Shown piece after piece: positions 27,006 to 35,195 of a stretch of 64,000 nucleotides of DNA (position 1 is its first letter; each line of letters opens with the position of its first letter). Made by a program: the position numbers and the translations under genes. This DNA comes from Pseudooceanicola aestuarii (lineage in GTDB: Bacteria > Pseudomonadota > Alphaproteobacteria > Rhodobacterales > Rhodobacteraceae): contig NZ_JAAFZC010000001.1 in NCBI RefSeq assembly GCF_010614805.1, positions 496,001 to 560,000 on the forward strand, given 5' to 3'. The notes under the pieces are model-generated. The model was not told where the DNA came from, did not search any database, and saw only the letters and a program-made list of their open reading frames with translations.

Positions 27006-27626
27006 TTAGTTCTGCGCGTAATATTCGATGACCAGGTTCGGTTCCATCACGACGGCATAGGGCACGTCGCTCAGGCCGGGGGTGCGGACGAAGGTTGCCG
27101 TCAGCTTGGAATGGTCGACTTCCATGTAATCGGGCACGTCACGTTCCGGCAGCTGGGTCGCTTCGAGGATCGCAGCCATCTGGCGGGATTTCTCGCGCAC
27201 TTCGATGACGTCGCCTTCTTTCACCCGGTAGGAGGGGATGTTCACGCGACGGCCGTTAACCAGCACATGGCCGTGGTTCACGAACTGGCGTGCGGCGAAG
27301 ATGGTCGGCACGAATTTCGCGCGGTAGACGACGGCGTCCAGGCGGCGTTCCAGCAGACCGATCAGCAGCTCGCCGGTGTCGCCCTTGCGGCGCTCGGCCT
27401 CACCGTAGATGCGGCGGAACTGTTTCTCGGTCAGGTCGCCGTAATAGCCTTTCAGCTTCTGCTTGGCGCGCAATTGCAGGCCGAAGTCGGACATCTTGCC
27501 CTTGCGGCGCTGGCCGTGCTGGCCGGGGCCGTATTCGCGGCGGTTCACCGGGGATTTGGCGCGGCCCCAGATGTTCTCGCCCATGCGACGGTCGATTTTG
27601 TACTTGGCAGACGTGCGTTTCGTCAC
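27006..27626 (-). CDS. rpsD: 30S ribosomal protein S4
   Basis: This 206-residue primary 16S rRNA-binding protein nucleates assembly of the 30S body. The N-terminal domain carries [24 protein letters not shown], and the S4 RNA-binding domain ([40 protein letters not shown]) spans about residues 95-155. The start is GTG at 27626 with AAGGAG a few bases before. It stands alone rather than in the alpha operon, with its own sigma-70-like promoter at 27744-27771 and a terminator at 26954. Confidence 0.97.
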   Translation of the reverse strand: MTKRTSAKYKIDRRMGENIWGRAKSPVNRREYGPGQHGQRRKGKMSDFGLQLRAKQKLKGYYGDLTEKQFRRIYGEAERRKGDTGELLIGLLERRLDAVVYRAKFVPTIFAARQFVNHGHVLVNGRRVNIPSYRVKEGDVIEVREKSRQMAAILEATQLPERDVPDYMEVDHSKLTATFVRTPGLSDVPYAVVMEPNLVIEYYAQN

Positions 27627-27743
27627 GGCTGATCTCCTTCAGTTGTGGGCCGCACCGATCTGCGGCGGATGAAGGGCGTTGTCCTCTGGCCGAGGCCCGA
27701 CAGGCATCCCCTCGCGGGGGCCACCAACACCAATGAAGGCGCG

Positions 27744-27771
27744 CTTATACGCGGCCCGGCCCCGGTGTCAA
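27744..27771 (-). promoter_or_regulatory. Sigma-70-type promoter of rpsD
   Basis: On the minus strand TTGACA (27771-27766) and TATAAG (27749-27744) are separated by 16 bases, lying about 120 bases before the rpsD start. Confidence 0.7.
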
Positions 27772-27839
27772 CCGGTTGCGGCGGTCAGTTGCGGCGGTCG
27801 GTGGCACGATGGCCCGGTGGCGGCTCGCTGGGGTAGGCC

Positions 27840-28112
27840 TCACCCGGAGATACGGGGGGCGCCGGTTTCGGGCTTGCGCTCCGTCGGGTCGGTCCAGGAC
27901 ACGCGCAGGCTGACCTGGCAATCGGGGCCCTGGCGATCGGCCTTGATCCGCACGGTCATCAGGTCGGCGGTCGTCATCACCAGCTCATCCGTATCGTCGC
28001 CCAGCGTGATCTCCTTGTTGGAGAACCCCTTGGCCAGCGCGGTCAGCAATGTCTTCACCGTCTTGGCGTCCTGAAGCGATTCATGAAGGAACTGCCGGTC
28101 CGAAGTGCCCAT
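27840..28112 (-). CDS. Amphi-Trp domain protein, GAK-type cassette
   Basis: This 90-residue acidic protein fits the amphi-Trp domain: an N-terminal helix (FLHESLQDAKTVKTLLTALAKGFSN), then short strands alternating hydrophobic and polar residues (EITLGDDTDELVM, TADLMTVRIKADRQG) and a final strand ending SLRVSW. The function of the family is unknown; from memory the domain is named as part of the GAK gene set, with ATP-grasp, CofD-related and HprK-related proteins, all present upstream here. ATG 28112 is chosen because the conserved domain begins there; the frame is open a little further. It lies 35 bases after the metallophosphatase gene on the same strand. Confidence 0.82.
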   Translation of the reverse strand: MGTSDRQFLHESLQDAKTVKTLLTALAKGFSNKEITLGDDTDELVMTTADLMTVRIKADRQGPDCQVSLRVSWTDPTERKPETGAPRISG

Positions 28113-28147
28113 CTGCCTGCCTTTCGTTGCCTGTCGTCCCACGGGTG

Positions 28148-29449
28148 TCACAAGGTCCGGTCAGGCGCAAAATGTTTCGCGCGCGGGTAATCCCGGCTTA
28201 GCCCGATCACGTCGCCGGAAGGATAGATCAGGGTCGCCCCGGCCCCAATTCCCCTCAACCCTTCCAGCCGACGCGACGCGCGGTCCAGCGTCACGTCGCC
28301 CTCCAGGTGCAACAGCCCGCACTTGGCCAGAAGATGCTGGCCATCGTGGCGGTTTACGTGGCCCTGCACAACCATGTGGATGCCCGCCCGATGCAATTGC
28401 AGCACCCCCTGTTCGGTCAACGCGCAATCGGTGGGCCGGTATTTGGTCCGCACCAGGTTGGCCAGTGGCCCGAAATAGAACCCCAGCGTCGCGCGCTGGC
28501 CGGCGGTGCGGTAGCGGGCGTTGACGGCCGCGGGGCCCTGGGTGGCCAGCAGCTCGCAGGTGGCGTCGCACAGCCCGGCGTGCACGAACAGCAACGAGCC
28601 GATCCGCGCCACCACGTCCATCTTGTCGTAGAACCAGAAATACGGCCCTCCGGGGTCAAAGAAGATCTCCTGACACTTCAGCACGGCGGCCAGCGTGTCG
28701 CGATGGCTCAGCCCGGCGCGGGTCATCTCCCGGTCCAGCTTGGCCAGCTTCTCGTTCAGCTTGATGATTTCCTTGGCGATGGCGCGGCGAGACAGGTCGG
28801 CGCGGGCGACCTGCGCAAAGCGCAGCGCCCAGTCGGCGCCGGGGCGCAGCCGTGCGGCACAGGCGGCTTCGTCCGGCAGGGCGGCAAGGTCTTCGGCGGT
28901 GACGAACCTGTCGCGGACCTCCCGCAGGGCGGGCAGGATCTTGCGGCCCATGCGGACGAACAGATGTTCGGTGGCGGCCGTGCGCGGGCCACAGATCGCA
29001 TCCACCGCCATGCGCATCCGCAGATCGTGGTTGCCGGCCAGGATTTGCAGGTCGGCACCCTGCGCGCGCACCTGTGCCAACGCATCCAGCAGCGCCAGGT
29101 TGCTGGGCCCCTTGTCGAACGAATCGCCCCCCAGCACGATCCGCGCGGTGCGGCCGAAGGCGGTCAGCGTGATCCGCCCGGCCATCCGCCGCACCGCGCC
29201 CGCCGCGATCAGCGACCGCAGGAACCCCTCCGCGTCGGCATGAGGGTCGGAGACGAAGATGACCGGCCGCCGGGGCCAGTGCCAGCCACCATGCCGGCGG
29301 GCGCGTTCAAGACAGGCCTCGATCTGCGGCTGGCCGGTGGCGCCGGGCCAGGGAGCGACTTCGCGCGGCAGGTCGAACCTGCGGGCATCCCCCGCCGAGA
29401 TCGGCGGCATCAGCTGGCCAACAGGAATATCGTGCAGGATCTGGGTCAT
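28148..29449 (-). CDS. Metallophosphatase of the GAK-type cassette
   Basis: This 433-residue protein has the binuclear metal motifs of calcineurin-type phosphatases: SDPHAD (residues 67-72), GGDSFDKG (107-114) and GNHDLR (139-144), then a helical insertion of about 130 residues (NEKLAKLDREMTRAGLSHRD), HAGLCD near 300 and QGHVNRHDG near 370. The GGDSFDKG block is close to the GDxVDRG of Ser/Thr protein phosphatases, so the substrate may be a phosphoprotein; this is inference. ATG 29449 follows GAGG by six bases. It lies 26 bases after the histidine-phosphatase gene in the same operon. Confidence 0.85.
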   Translation of the reverse strand: MTQILHDIPVGQLMPPISAGDARRFDLPREVAPWPGATGQPQIEACLERARRHGGWHWPRRPVIFVSDPHADAEGFLRSLIAAGAVRRMAGRITLTAFGRTARIVLGGDSFDKGPSNLALLDALAQVRAQGADLQILAGNHDLRMRMAVDAICGPRTAATEHLFVRMGRKILPALREVRDRFVTAEDLAALPDEAACAARLRPGADWALRFAQVARADLSRRAIAKEIIKLNEKLAKLDREMTRAGLSHRDTLAAVLKCQEIFFDPGGPYFWFYDKMDVVARIGSLLFVHAGLCDATCELLATQGPAAVNARYRTAGQRATLGFYFGPLANLVRTKYRPTDCALTEQGVLQLHRAGIHMVVQGHVNRHDGQHLLAKCGLLHLEGDVTLDRASRRLEGLRGIGAGATLIYPSGDVIGLSRDYPRAKHFAPDRTL

Positions 29450-29475
29450 CGGGGCCTCGATCGACAATGCCCGGA

Positions 29476-30228
29476 TCAGTCGATTGGTTCCTCTTTCGGG
29501 GCCCTGACTTTCCACTGACCCGCCAAGTGCCGCCAGCTACCATGCGGCTGGTAACAGAACAGTAACGGTTCTGCGTGATACATGGAGAGCGCGGCGATTC
29601 TTTCCGGGGCCAGCAAGCCCAGGTGGCAGCAGGCATGGCGAAAGGCGGCACCGTGCCCAACATGCACCACCACCCGGCCCGATTGCAACGTGGCCTGAAG
29701 GTGGGCGGCGACGCGGGCGCCCGCCTCTGCCAGGCTTTCGGCACCCTCCAGCGGCAGACGGTAGTCGCGGTCGGATTTCCAGCCCGGTGGCGGGGCGGGA
29801 TGGCGCGGATCGGCGGCCAGCACCGCCTCGATCTCCGCGACGGTCAGGTTGGCGGCCGATCCCAGCCCCCGCTCTGCCAGGGCAGAGGTCTGGCGCAGCG
29901 TCCGCACCTGGGCACCCAGCCGCAGGCGCACAGCTTCCGCCGTTTGCCAGGCCCGCAGCTGGCAGGAGGAATGGATCACGGGCGCCGGAACAAGCCCCCG
30001 CGCGGCCAGCATCGCGGCCAGCCGATCCGCCCCGGCACGAGCCTGCGCAAGGCCCTCCTCCGTCAGGGGAAACGGCTGGCGGGCAGACGGCGCATCGGCC
30101 CGCTGCCGGTAGGCGCCGTGCCGCAGAAAGGCGACATAGGCCGGCCCCGCACCCGCGCCCGGCTGCGCGGGCTGGATCTGCATCGCCACGCGCCGGCCCG
30201 GTCCGGTCCCTGCCCCGCTGTCAGCCAT
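29476..30228 (-). CDS. Histidine phosphatase (phosphoglycerate-mutase fold), GAK-type cassette
   Basis: This 250-residue protein has the RHG catalytic motif (FLRHGAY, residues 35-40), a second conserved Arg in SSCQLRAWQTAEAV, an acidic residue in PLEGAESLAE and the second catalytic histidine in VHVGHGAAFRH. These define the histidine phosphatase superfamily; the subgroup and substrate are not clear. The N-terminus is Gly/Pro-rich and low in conservation, and ATG 30183 is an alternative start. ATG 30228 overlaps the stop of the kinase gene by eight bases, arguing for translational coupling and for joint action with the cassette kinases. Confidence 0.85.
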   Translation of the reverse strand: MADSGAGTGPGRRVAMQIQPAQPGAGAGPAYVAFLRHGAYRQRADAPSARQPFPLTEEGLAQARAGADRLAAMLAARGLVPAPVIHSSCQLRAWQTAEAVRLRLGAQVRTLRQTSALAERGLGSAANLTVAEIEAVLAADPRHPAPPPGWKSDRDYRLPLEGAESLAEAGARVAAHLQATLQSGRVVVHVGHGAAFRHACCHLGLLAPERIAALSMYHAEPLLFCYQPHGSWRHLAGQWKVRAPKEEPID

Positions 30229-31300
30229 CGGCCAACTGCCCGGCGAACAGGGCCCGGCCGCGCGCCGCCAGCGCGTCGAAATCGACCCGGCCCGCGACCT
30301 CGCGCAGGGTCACACCGCGCAGCGCCGCCAGGTAGGGCGCCGGATCCGGGCGCGTGCCATCGGGTTCGAACCGCCCGTCAGGCGCCTGATGGAAGGGGCC
30401 GGGGCTTTTCATGATCGCGCCCAGCAGATCGGGACGCTCGGCCAGGGTGACGGTGGCCAGGCGCATCGGCGCGGCGGCGGCGCGCGACCAGTTCAGCACC
30501 CAGAACTCCGTCAGCGGCGCGGCATATTGCACCCGGCCCGGCCCGTAGGTCTTGCTGATCATAAGGTCGTGCTTGTCCTCCAGATCCCACAGGTCGGCAG
30601 GCGGCAGGGCCGCCAGCTCAGCCCGACGGGAGGCGGTCAGCAGATCGTGCAGGCGCGGGTTGCCCAGGATGGTGCCGGGGTTGATGCGCGGATGCTTGGG
30701 GATGCCCAGCGCCTGCCCGTTCTTCAGCAGCACACGGTCGTTGGAGACAAAGCGCGTGCCCGCGATATCCATCATCCGCAGGGCGGAGGTCGATTTCCCC
30801 CCCCCCGACAGGCCGGAGATCGCCAGCCCCTGGTCGCCATGGGTCACCGCCGCCGCATGGGCCAGTTGCCAGCCGGCGCGCATCCGGTCGCTCAGCACCT
30901 GCGTGTTGATGAAGTTGATCACCGTGCTGACGCTGTCGGTCAGCGGGCCAAGGGCAACCGCCACGCCCGGCGCCTGGACGAAGGTCACGCCGCTGCGAAC
31001 CTTGCGCACCAACCGGCCGTCCTCCAGATCGCAGACCGCATCCTTGCGGCCGGTCTTGCCTTCCTCCCGGGCCCAGTCGGTCCAGCGGGGGGCGGGGGAC
31101 AGGGCCTGATCCGGCAACAGATGCACGGAAATGGCGCCGGGCTTATCGCTCATCGCCTCGGCGAAATAGGCGGTCAGGGTCGCGCGCAGCGGGCCGGGGC
31201 ACAGCACGGTGATCCCCACCGGCCCGATCGCCAGATGAAACGGCACCGCCTGCCGCGCAGGGGCCAGGTCCAGCCGGTCAAGGATTTCGGCGACCCTCAT
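30221..31300 (-). CDS. HprK-related kinase (type B-like), GAK-type cassette
   Basis: This 359-residue P-loop protein is related to the HPr Ser kinase/phosphatase. Walker A is GLSGGGKST (residues 163-171), followed by FVSNDRVLL (185-192), which resembles the HprK Walker B region, and a cap with PRINPGTILGNP. The N-terminal 140 residues are not HprK-like. It is longer than HprK-related kinase A, matching the B form known from GAK cassettes. No HPr gene is adjacent, so the substrate is probably not HPr. ATG 31300 overlaps the ATP-grasp stop (ATGA), and its end overlaps the histidine phosphatase. Confidence 0.88.
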   Translation of the reverse strand: MRVAEILDRLDLAPARQAVPFHLAIGPVGITVLCPGPLRATLTAYFAEAMSDKPGAISVHLLPDQALSPAPRWTDWAREEGKTGRKDAVCDLEDGRLVRKVRSGVTFVQAPGVAVALGPLTDSVSTVINFINTQVLSDRMRAGWQLAHAAAVTHGDQGLAISGLSGGGKSTSALRMMDIAGTRFVSNDRVLLKNGQALGIPKHPRINPGTILGNPRLHDLLTASRRAELAALPPADLWDLEDKHDLMISKTYGPGRVQYAAPLTEFWVLNWSRAAAAPMRLATVTLAERPDLLGAIMKSPGPFHQAPDGRFEPDGTRPDPAPYLAALRGVTLREVAGRVDFDALAARGRALFAGQLADG

Positions 31301-32178
31301 CCCCGGATCTCCCGCAGGACATGATCGGCCACCAGCGCGGCGGCGTCGATGCCGCAGCCCTGCTGCGCGCCGGAATAGCCGCCAAAGGCCGAAACCTCGA
31401 ACACGATGGGGCCGTCCGGGGTCAGGGCGATGTCCACCGTGGTAAAGGTCAGCCCGAAGGGCGCCTGCGCCCGGCGCCCCAGCGCGATCAGCTCGGGGGT
31501 GGGCTCGAAGGGCGCATATTTGCCGCCGGAATGGATCGTGGTGTTCCAGCTGTCGCCCTGGCTGACCCGCGCATAGGTGCAGATATAGTCGCCGCCCAGA
31601 AAGACCATTCCCAGGTCGGCGCCCGACAGATCGGCCTTTTTCTGGATATACATCACCGGGTTGTCGGCACTGAACGCGGCGATCCGCGCCTCGGCGTCCG
31701 GGGCATCGTGGTCCAGCAGCATCATGCCCCGCGCCTTGGTGGAGAACAGCGGCTTGAACACCGCCGCGCCGTATCGGTCCAGTGCAGCGCGGGCGGCCTG
31801 CCGGTCTTCGGTGATCACGGTGGGCGGCATCGGAATATCGGCGCCGCGCAGGGTCACCGTGCAGGCCAGCCGATCCATCAGCCGCAGCACGTTGACCGCC
31901 GGGCTGAAGATCCGCACGCCACGGGCCTCCGCAACGCGCAACATTTCCAGCCGGTCCAGCGCATCGGGGCTGTATTCCTCCGCCACCTTCTTGAGGATCA
32001 GGGCATCCATCGCACCCAGATCGACACCGTCGCAGACCAGCGTGCCGGCCTCCAGGTCCAGAACCGCGCGGGACATGTCGATCACCTGACGACAGCCGGT
32101 ACGGGCCGCCACCGCATCGGCCAGTGCCTCGGTCGACCATTTTCCGGGGGTTCCGATGACCCCGACCTTTTCAGTCAC
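31297..32178 (-). CDS. ATP-grasp enzyme of the GAK-type cassette
   Basis: This 293-residue protein has an ATP-grasp fold of the RimK/glutathione-synthetase kind. Visible elements are an N-terminal Rossmann-like strand (KVGVIGTPGKW), the central GAAVFKPLFSTKARGMMLL with the ATP-binding lysine and glycine loop, a second lysine segment (MYIQKKADLSG) and the metal-binding IVFEVSAFGGYSGAQQ near the end. ATP-grasp enzymes join a carboxylate to an amine or thiol through an acyl phosphate; the substrates here are unknown. The start is GTG 32178 with AAGGAT eight bases before. It overlaps the upstream kinase gene by eight bases and the HprK-like gene by four. Confidence 0.88.
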   Translation of the reverse strand: MTEKVGVIGTPGKWSTEALADAVAARTGCRQVIDMSRAVLDLEAGTLVCDGVDLGAMDALILKKVAEEYSPDALDRLEMLRVAEARGVRIFSPAVNVLRLMDRLACTVTLRGADIPMPPTVITEDRQAARAALDRYGAAVFKPLFSTKARGMMLLDHDAPDAEARIAAFSADNPVMYIQKKADLSGADLGMVFLGGDYICTYARVSQGDSWNTTIHSGGKYAPFEPTPELIALGRRAQAPFGLTFTTVDIALTPDGPIVFEVSAFGGYSGAQQGCGIDAAALVADHVLREIRG

Positions 32179-33808
32179 TGAACAGCATCCTTATGGGAAG
32201 TTTGAATCGCGCCTCCTTGCCCGGCGGCACCGCAAGGGCCTTTTCCAGGATATAGCGCGCGCGCAGCATCATGCGGCCCGCGTGATCGCGGTCCAGCACA
32301 AAGCGGGTTGAGCTGGCAAAGGACCGCGCCAGCCCCAGGGCCAGCCGGTATTCGAAACCGGGATCCTTCTGCCGCCGGGCGAATTTGGCCGCCACCTGGT
32401 GCATGTCGGTCACGACCCCGGCGATCCGCACCCGCGTGGCGGCATCGACCACCTGCAAGCGATAGTTCGACACCATGAAGACCGACACGTCCTGCACGTA
32501 ATCCATGTAGCGGGAGCGGTGCAGATCGATGAACCGGATCTTCCCCGCCGCCGGATCGTAGATCACGTTGTCCAGGTTGAAATCGCCGTGAATATAGACG
32601 GAAAACGGTGCGATCATCGTCGCTTCGCGTTGGGCGGCGGCGGCGATCAGGGTTTCCAGGCTGTCCACCGTCAGCCCGTTGATCCGCTGGGTGCCGCGAT
32701 TGAACCGGGGATGCAGGCGATAGCTGTCCTGCATCCGCCGGGCCAGCTGGTCCATGGCGCCCATCGCCGCCGGGTCTTCGGTGCGGGTCTGGCGCCAGAT
32801 GTCGCGCACGGTACGGTGCAGCGCGGCCTGGGCACGGGCCAGTTCCGCATCCGATCCGCCCAGCACGATATCCTCGAAGGTGTGGCCATCCAGATGTTCG
32901 ATCAGCAGCGCGGCGGATTTTCCGTGTTTCTCGTAGGACAGGATCTCGGGCACCAGGCCGGGATAGACGGAGTTCCAGCTTTTGACGCCGACACGCTCTT
33001 CCTTCAGCTTGCGGCGGTCGCCATCCTTGAACACCGCCGCCACCGACCGGCCCTTGCTGTCGCGGGTGGAGACGCTGGAAATCGCACTGCCTGAGCGGGT
33101 TTCGGCCAAGGGCTGAAGCGTAATCTTCTCGTCATCGCCGGCCAGCCCGTCCAGCACGCTGCGCAGGGTGAAATAGCGTTCGAACTTCACCGTCTGGCCA
33201 ATGTTGATCGACAGCAGCGCCGCGGAAATCGCCTCCAGCGCCTCGCCCAAGCGATTGATTTCGTTCAGCGCCAGCAAGGCATGGGCCAGATCCTCGGTCT
33301 GTTTGGAGCTTGCCATGTCGCGGGTATAGGTGCGGAACAGCCGGTCGTGAAAACTGTCGAGCACCGCTCGCCGCCGGCCGATTTCCGCCGCCTGTGCGCT
33401 GTCGCGGCTGCGCAGCGCCGCCTGTACGCCCGCCAGCGTCTTGCGCACTTCCCGAAGCGGGGCGACATAGGTGTCGGCGCGCATCAGCCGGGGGCGGGCG
33501 ATCTGCATCGCATGGCCTACGGCGCGGCGCGCCAGACGGGATATAAGGTCCAGGTTGCGCGCGATGGTGTCGACGCCTTGCAGGTGCTGATCCTGCGCCT
33601 GCCCGCGCTTGCCGCGCAGCGTCGCCGCCAGGCACGCCTTGCGCACCCGCACCGACAGGTTGTGCGAATAGCCCGCCCGGCTGATCAGCGCCTCCGCCCG
33701 AGGCGCGCCGGGGTCTTCGAAAAAGCCGATCAGCCGGGCCAGCTGGCCATCCAGCTCCGCCAGCAGAAAGGACATGTTCTCGTCCACCGCATCGGGCAGC
33801 TTTACCAT
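32171..33808 (-). CDS. PhoU-like/aminoglycoside-phosphotransferase-like fusion, GAK-type cassette
   Basis: This 545-residue fusion has two parts. Residues 1-220 are helical and resemble PhoU, for example ENMSFLLAELDGQLARLIGFFED and TEDLAHALLALNEINRLGEALEAIS. Residues 230-545 have an APH/choline-kinase-like fold: a candidate nucleotide lysine in VAAVFKDGD (261), LLIEHLDG hinge, catalytic loop IHGDFNLDN (406-414) and metal-binding FIDLH (426-430). This suggests phosphorylation of a small molecule or lipid head group, or a pseudo-kinase; the catalytic residues look complete. It is the first gene of the minus-strand GAK operon and is divergent from the CofD-related gene, so the 162-base gap probably holds both promoters. 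Confidence 0.86.
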   Translation of the reverse strand: MVKLPDAVDENMSFLLAELDGQLARLIGFFEDPGAPRAEALISRAGYSHNLSVRVRKACLAATLRGKRGQAQDQHLQGVDTIARNLDLISRLARRAVGHAMQIARPRLMRADTYVAPLREVRKTLAGVQAALRSRDSAQAAEIGRRRAVLDSFHDRLFRTYTRDMASSKQTEDLAHALLALNEINRLGEALEAISAALLSINIGQTVKFERYFTLRSVLDGLAGDDEKITLQPLAETRSGSAISSVSTRDSKGRSVAAVFKDGDRRKLKEERVGVKSWNSVYPGLVPEILSYEKHGKSAALLIEHLDGHTFEDIVLGGSDAELARAQAALHRTVRDIWRQTRTEDPAAMGAMDQLARRMQDSYRLHPRFNRGTQRINGLTVDSLETLIAAAAQREATMIAPFSVYIHGDFNLDNVIYDPAAGKIRFIDLHRSRYMDYVQDVSVFMVSNYRLQVVDAATRVRIAGVVTDMHQVAAKFARRQKDPGFEYRLALGLARSFASSTRFVLDRDHAGRMMLRARYILEKALAVPPGKEARFKLPIRMLFSD

Positions 33809-33970
33809 GTGTCGCCCCTTGCCGGATCGGCCCGAACCAACCCCATGCGGGTGACAAGCGCGGCAAAGGATCGTATCAGGGGGCGTGACGTCATGGCGGC
33901 CTTATGCACCGCGGATCATAACAATTCAAAGACGGAAGTCCGACGGATCCGTCCCCCGCACGAGGCCGCG

Positions 33971-35152
33971 ATGACACGGATCCGGATTGCACGCGAAATC
34001 GCCCTGCCCGATGATCTGCGTGTGGCGCGGGCGCGCAGTGCGCCGCATCTGGGGCCACGCATCCTGTTCTTCTCGGGCGGCAGCGCGCTGAACGGGATTT
34101 CGCGACAGCTGAAGCACTACAGCTTCAACTCCATCCACCTGATCACGCCCTTCGACAGCGGCGGCAGTTCGCAGATGCTGCGCGCGGCCTTCGACATGCC
34201 TGCCGTGGGCGATCTGCGCAGCCGGCTGATGGCGCTGGCGGACGAGACCGTGCTGGGCCAGCCTGACATCTACGCGCTGTTCAACTACCGCCTGCCCCGC
34301 GACGCCACGCCCAAGGCCCTGCGCTCCGAGGTTACGCAGCTGAAGGACGGGGCGCATCCGCTGCTGTCCGCGATTTCCAAACCGATGCGGCACTTGATCC
34401 ACAGCTTGTTCCAGAACTTTCTGGACGCGGTTCCCGATGAGTTCGATTTCCGCAACGCCAGCATCGGCAACCTGATCCTGGCCGGGGGATACCTGTCCAA
34501 CGACCGCGCACTGGAACCGGTGCTGTTCCTGATGTCCAAGATGGTCGACGTGCGCGGCACCGTCCGTGCCGTGGTCGACGAGAACCTGCAAATGGGGGTG
34601 GACCTGCGCGACGGCCGCCGGATCCAGTCGCAACGGCTGGTCAGCGGCAAGGAAGCCGCGCCGATCGACAGCCCCATCACCCGGATCTTTCTGTCCGACG
34701 GGATCCGTGAAGTACCGCCGGCCCTGGCCCCCCTGCCCAAGCGTAACCGCAAGCTGATCGGTCGCGCGGACGTGATCTGCTATCCGCCGGGCAGCCTGTA
34801 CAGCAGTGTCGCGGTGAACCTGGTTCCCGCCGGGGTCGGCCGTGCCATCGCCGCGCGCCAGGTGCCCAAGGTCTACCTGCCCGGCCTTGGCACCGACCCG
34901 GAGGCCCTGGGCCATGACCTGTCCGATCAGGTGGCCGCCCTTCTGGCGCCGCTGCGCGCCGATGCCGGCCACGATCTGCCGGCCGACACCTTCATCAGCC
35001 ATGTCATCTGCGACCTGTCACGGGATGCGCGGGACTGCGCCCGCGTCACCGATCGCCATGGCATCCCCTGCCTGCGCCTGCCCCTGGGCCAGCAGGGTCA
35101 GCCGAAATACGCCCCCCGACGCGTCGCCGAACTGCTGGTGTCGCTGGACTGA
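33971..35152 (+). CDS. CofD-related protein of the GAK-type cassette
   Basis: This 393-residue protein is related to CofD (2-phospho-L-lactate transferase) and YvcK. The N-terminal ILFFSGGSALNGISRQL is the nucleotide-binding glycine loop, followed by LITPFDSGGSSQMLR, a hallmark of the family; FDFRNASIGNLILAGGYL and DVICYPPGSLYSSV are the matching later motifs. CofD-type enzymes move a phosphorylated group from a dinucleotide or sugar nucleotide to an acceptor; here both are unknown. I chose ATG 33971, where the conserved part begins, with CGAGG before it. It is divergent from the six-gene minus-strand part of the cassette. Confidence 0.88.
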   Translation: MTRIRIAREIALPDDLRVARARSAPHLGPRILFFSGGSALNGISRQLKHYSFNSIHLITPFDSGGSSQMLRAAFDMPAVGDLRSRLMALADETVLGQPDIYALFNYRLPRDATPKALRSEVTQLKDGAHPLLSAISKPMRHLIHSLFQNFLDAVPDEFDFRNASIGNLILAGGYLSNDRALEPVLFLMSKMVDVRGTVRAVVDENLQMGVDLRDGRRIQSQRLVSGKEAAPIDSPITRIFLSDGIREVPPALAPLPKRNRKLIGRADVICYPPGSLYSSVAVNLVPAGVGRAIAARQVPKVYLPGLGTDPEALGHDLSDQVAALLAPLRADAGHDLPADTFISHVICDLSRDARDCARVTDRHGIPCLRLPLGQQGQPKYAPRRVAELLVSLD

Positions 35153-35195
35153 CCCCACGCCCGGCGGAAGGGGGCCCAGGCGGCAGGGGGGGGTG

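Noticed and set aside
30221..32140. A 639-codon frame extending the HprK-like kinase upstream
   Set aside because: The extra part lies over the ATP-grasp gene in another frame; the ATG at 31300 with the ATGA overlap is the supported start.
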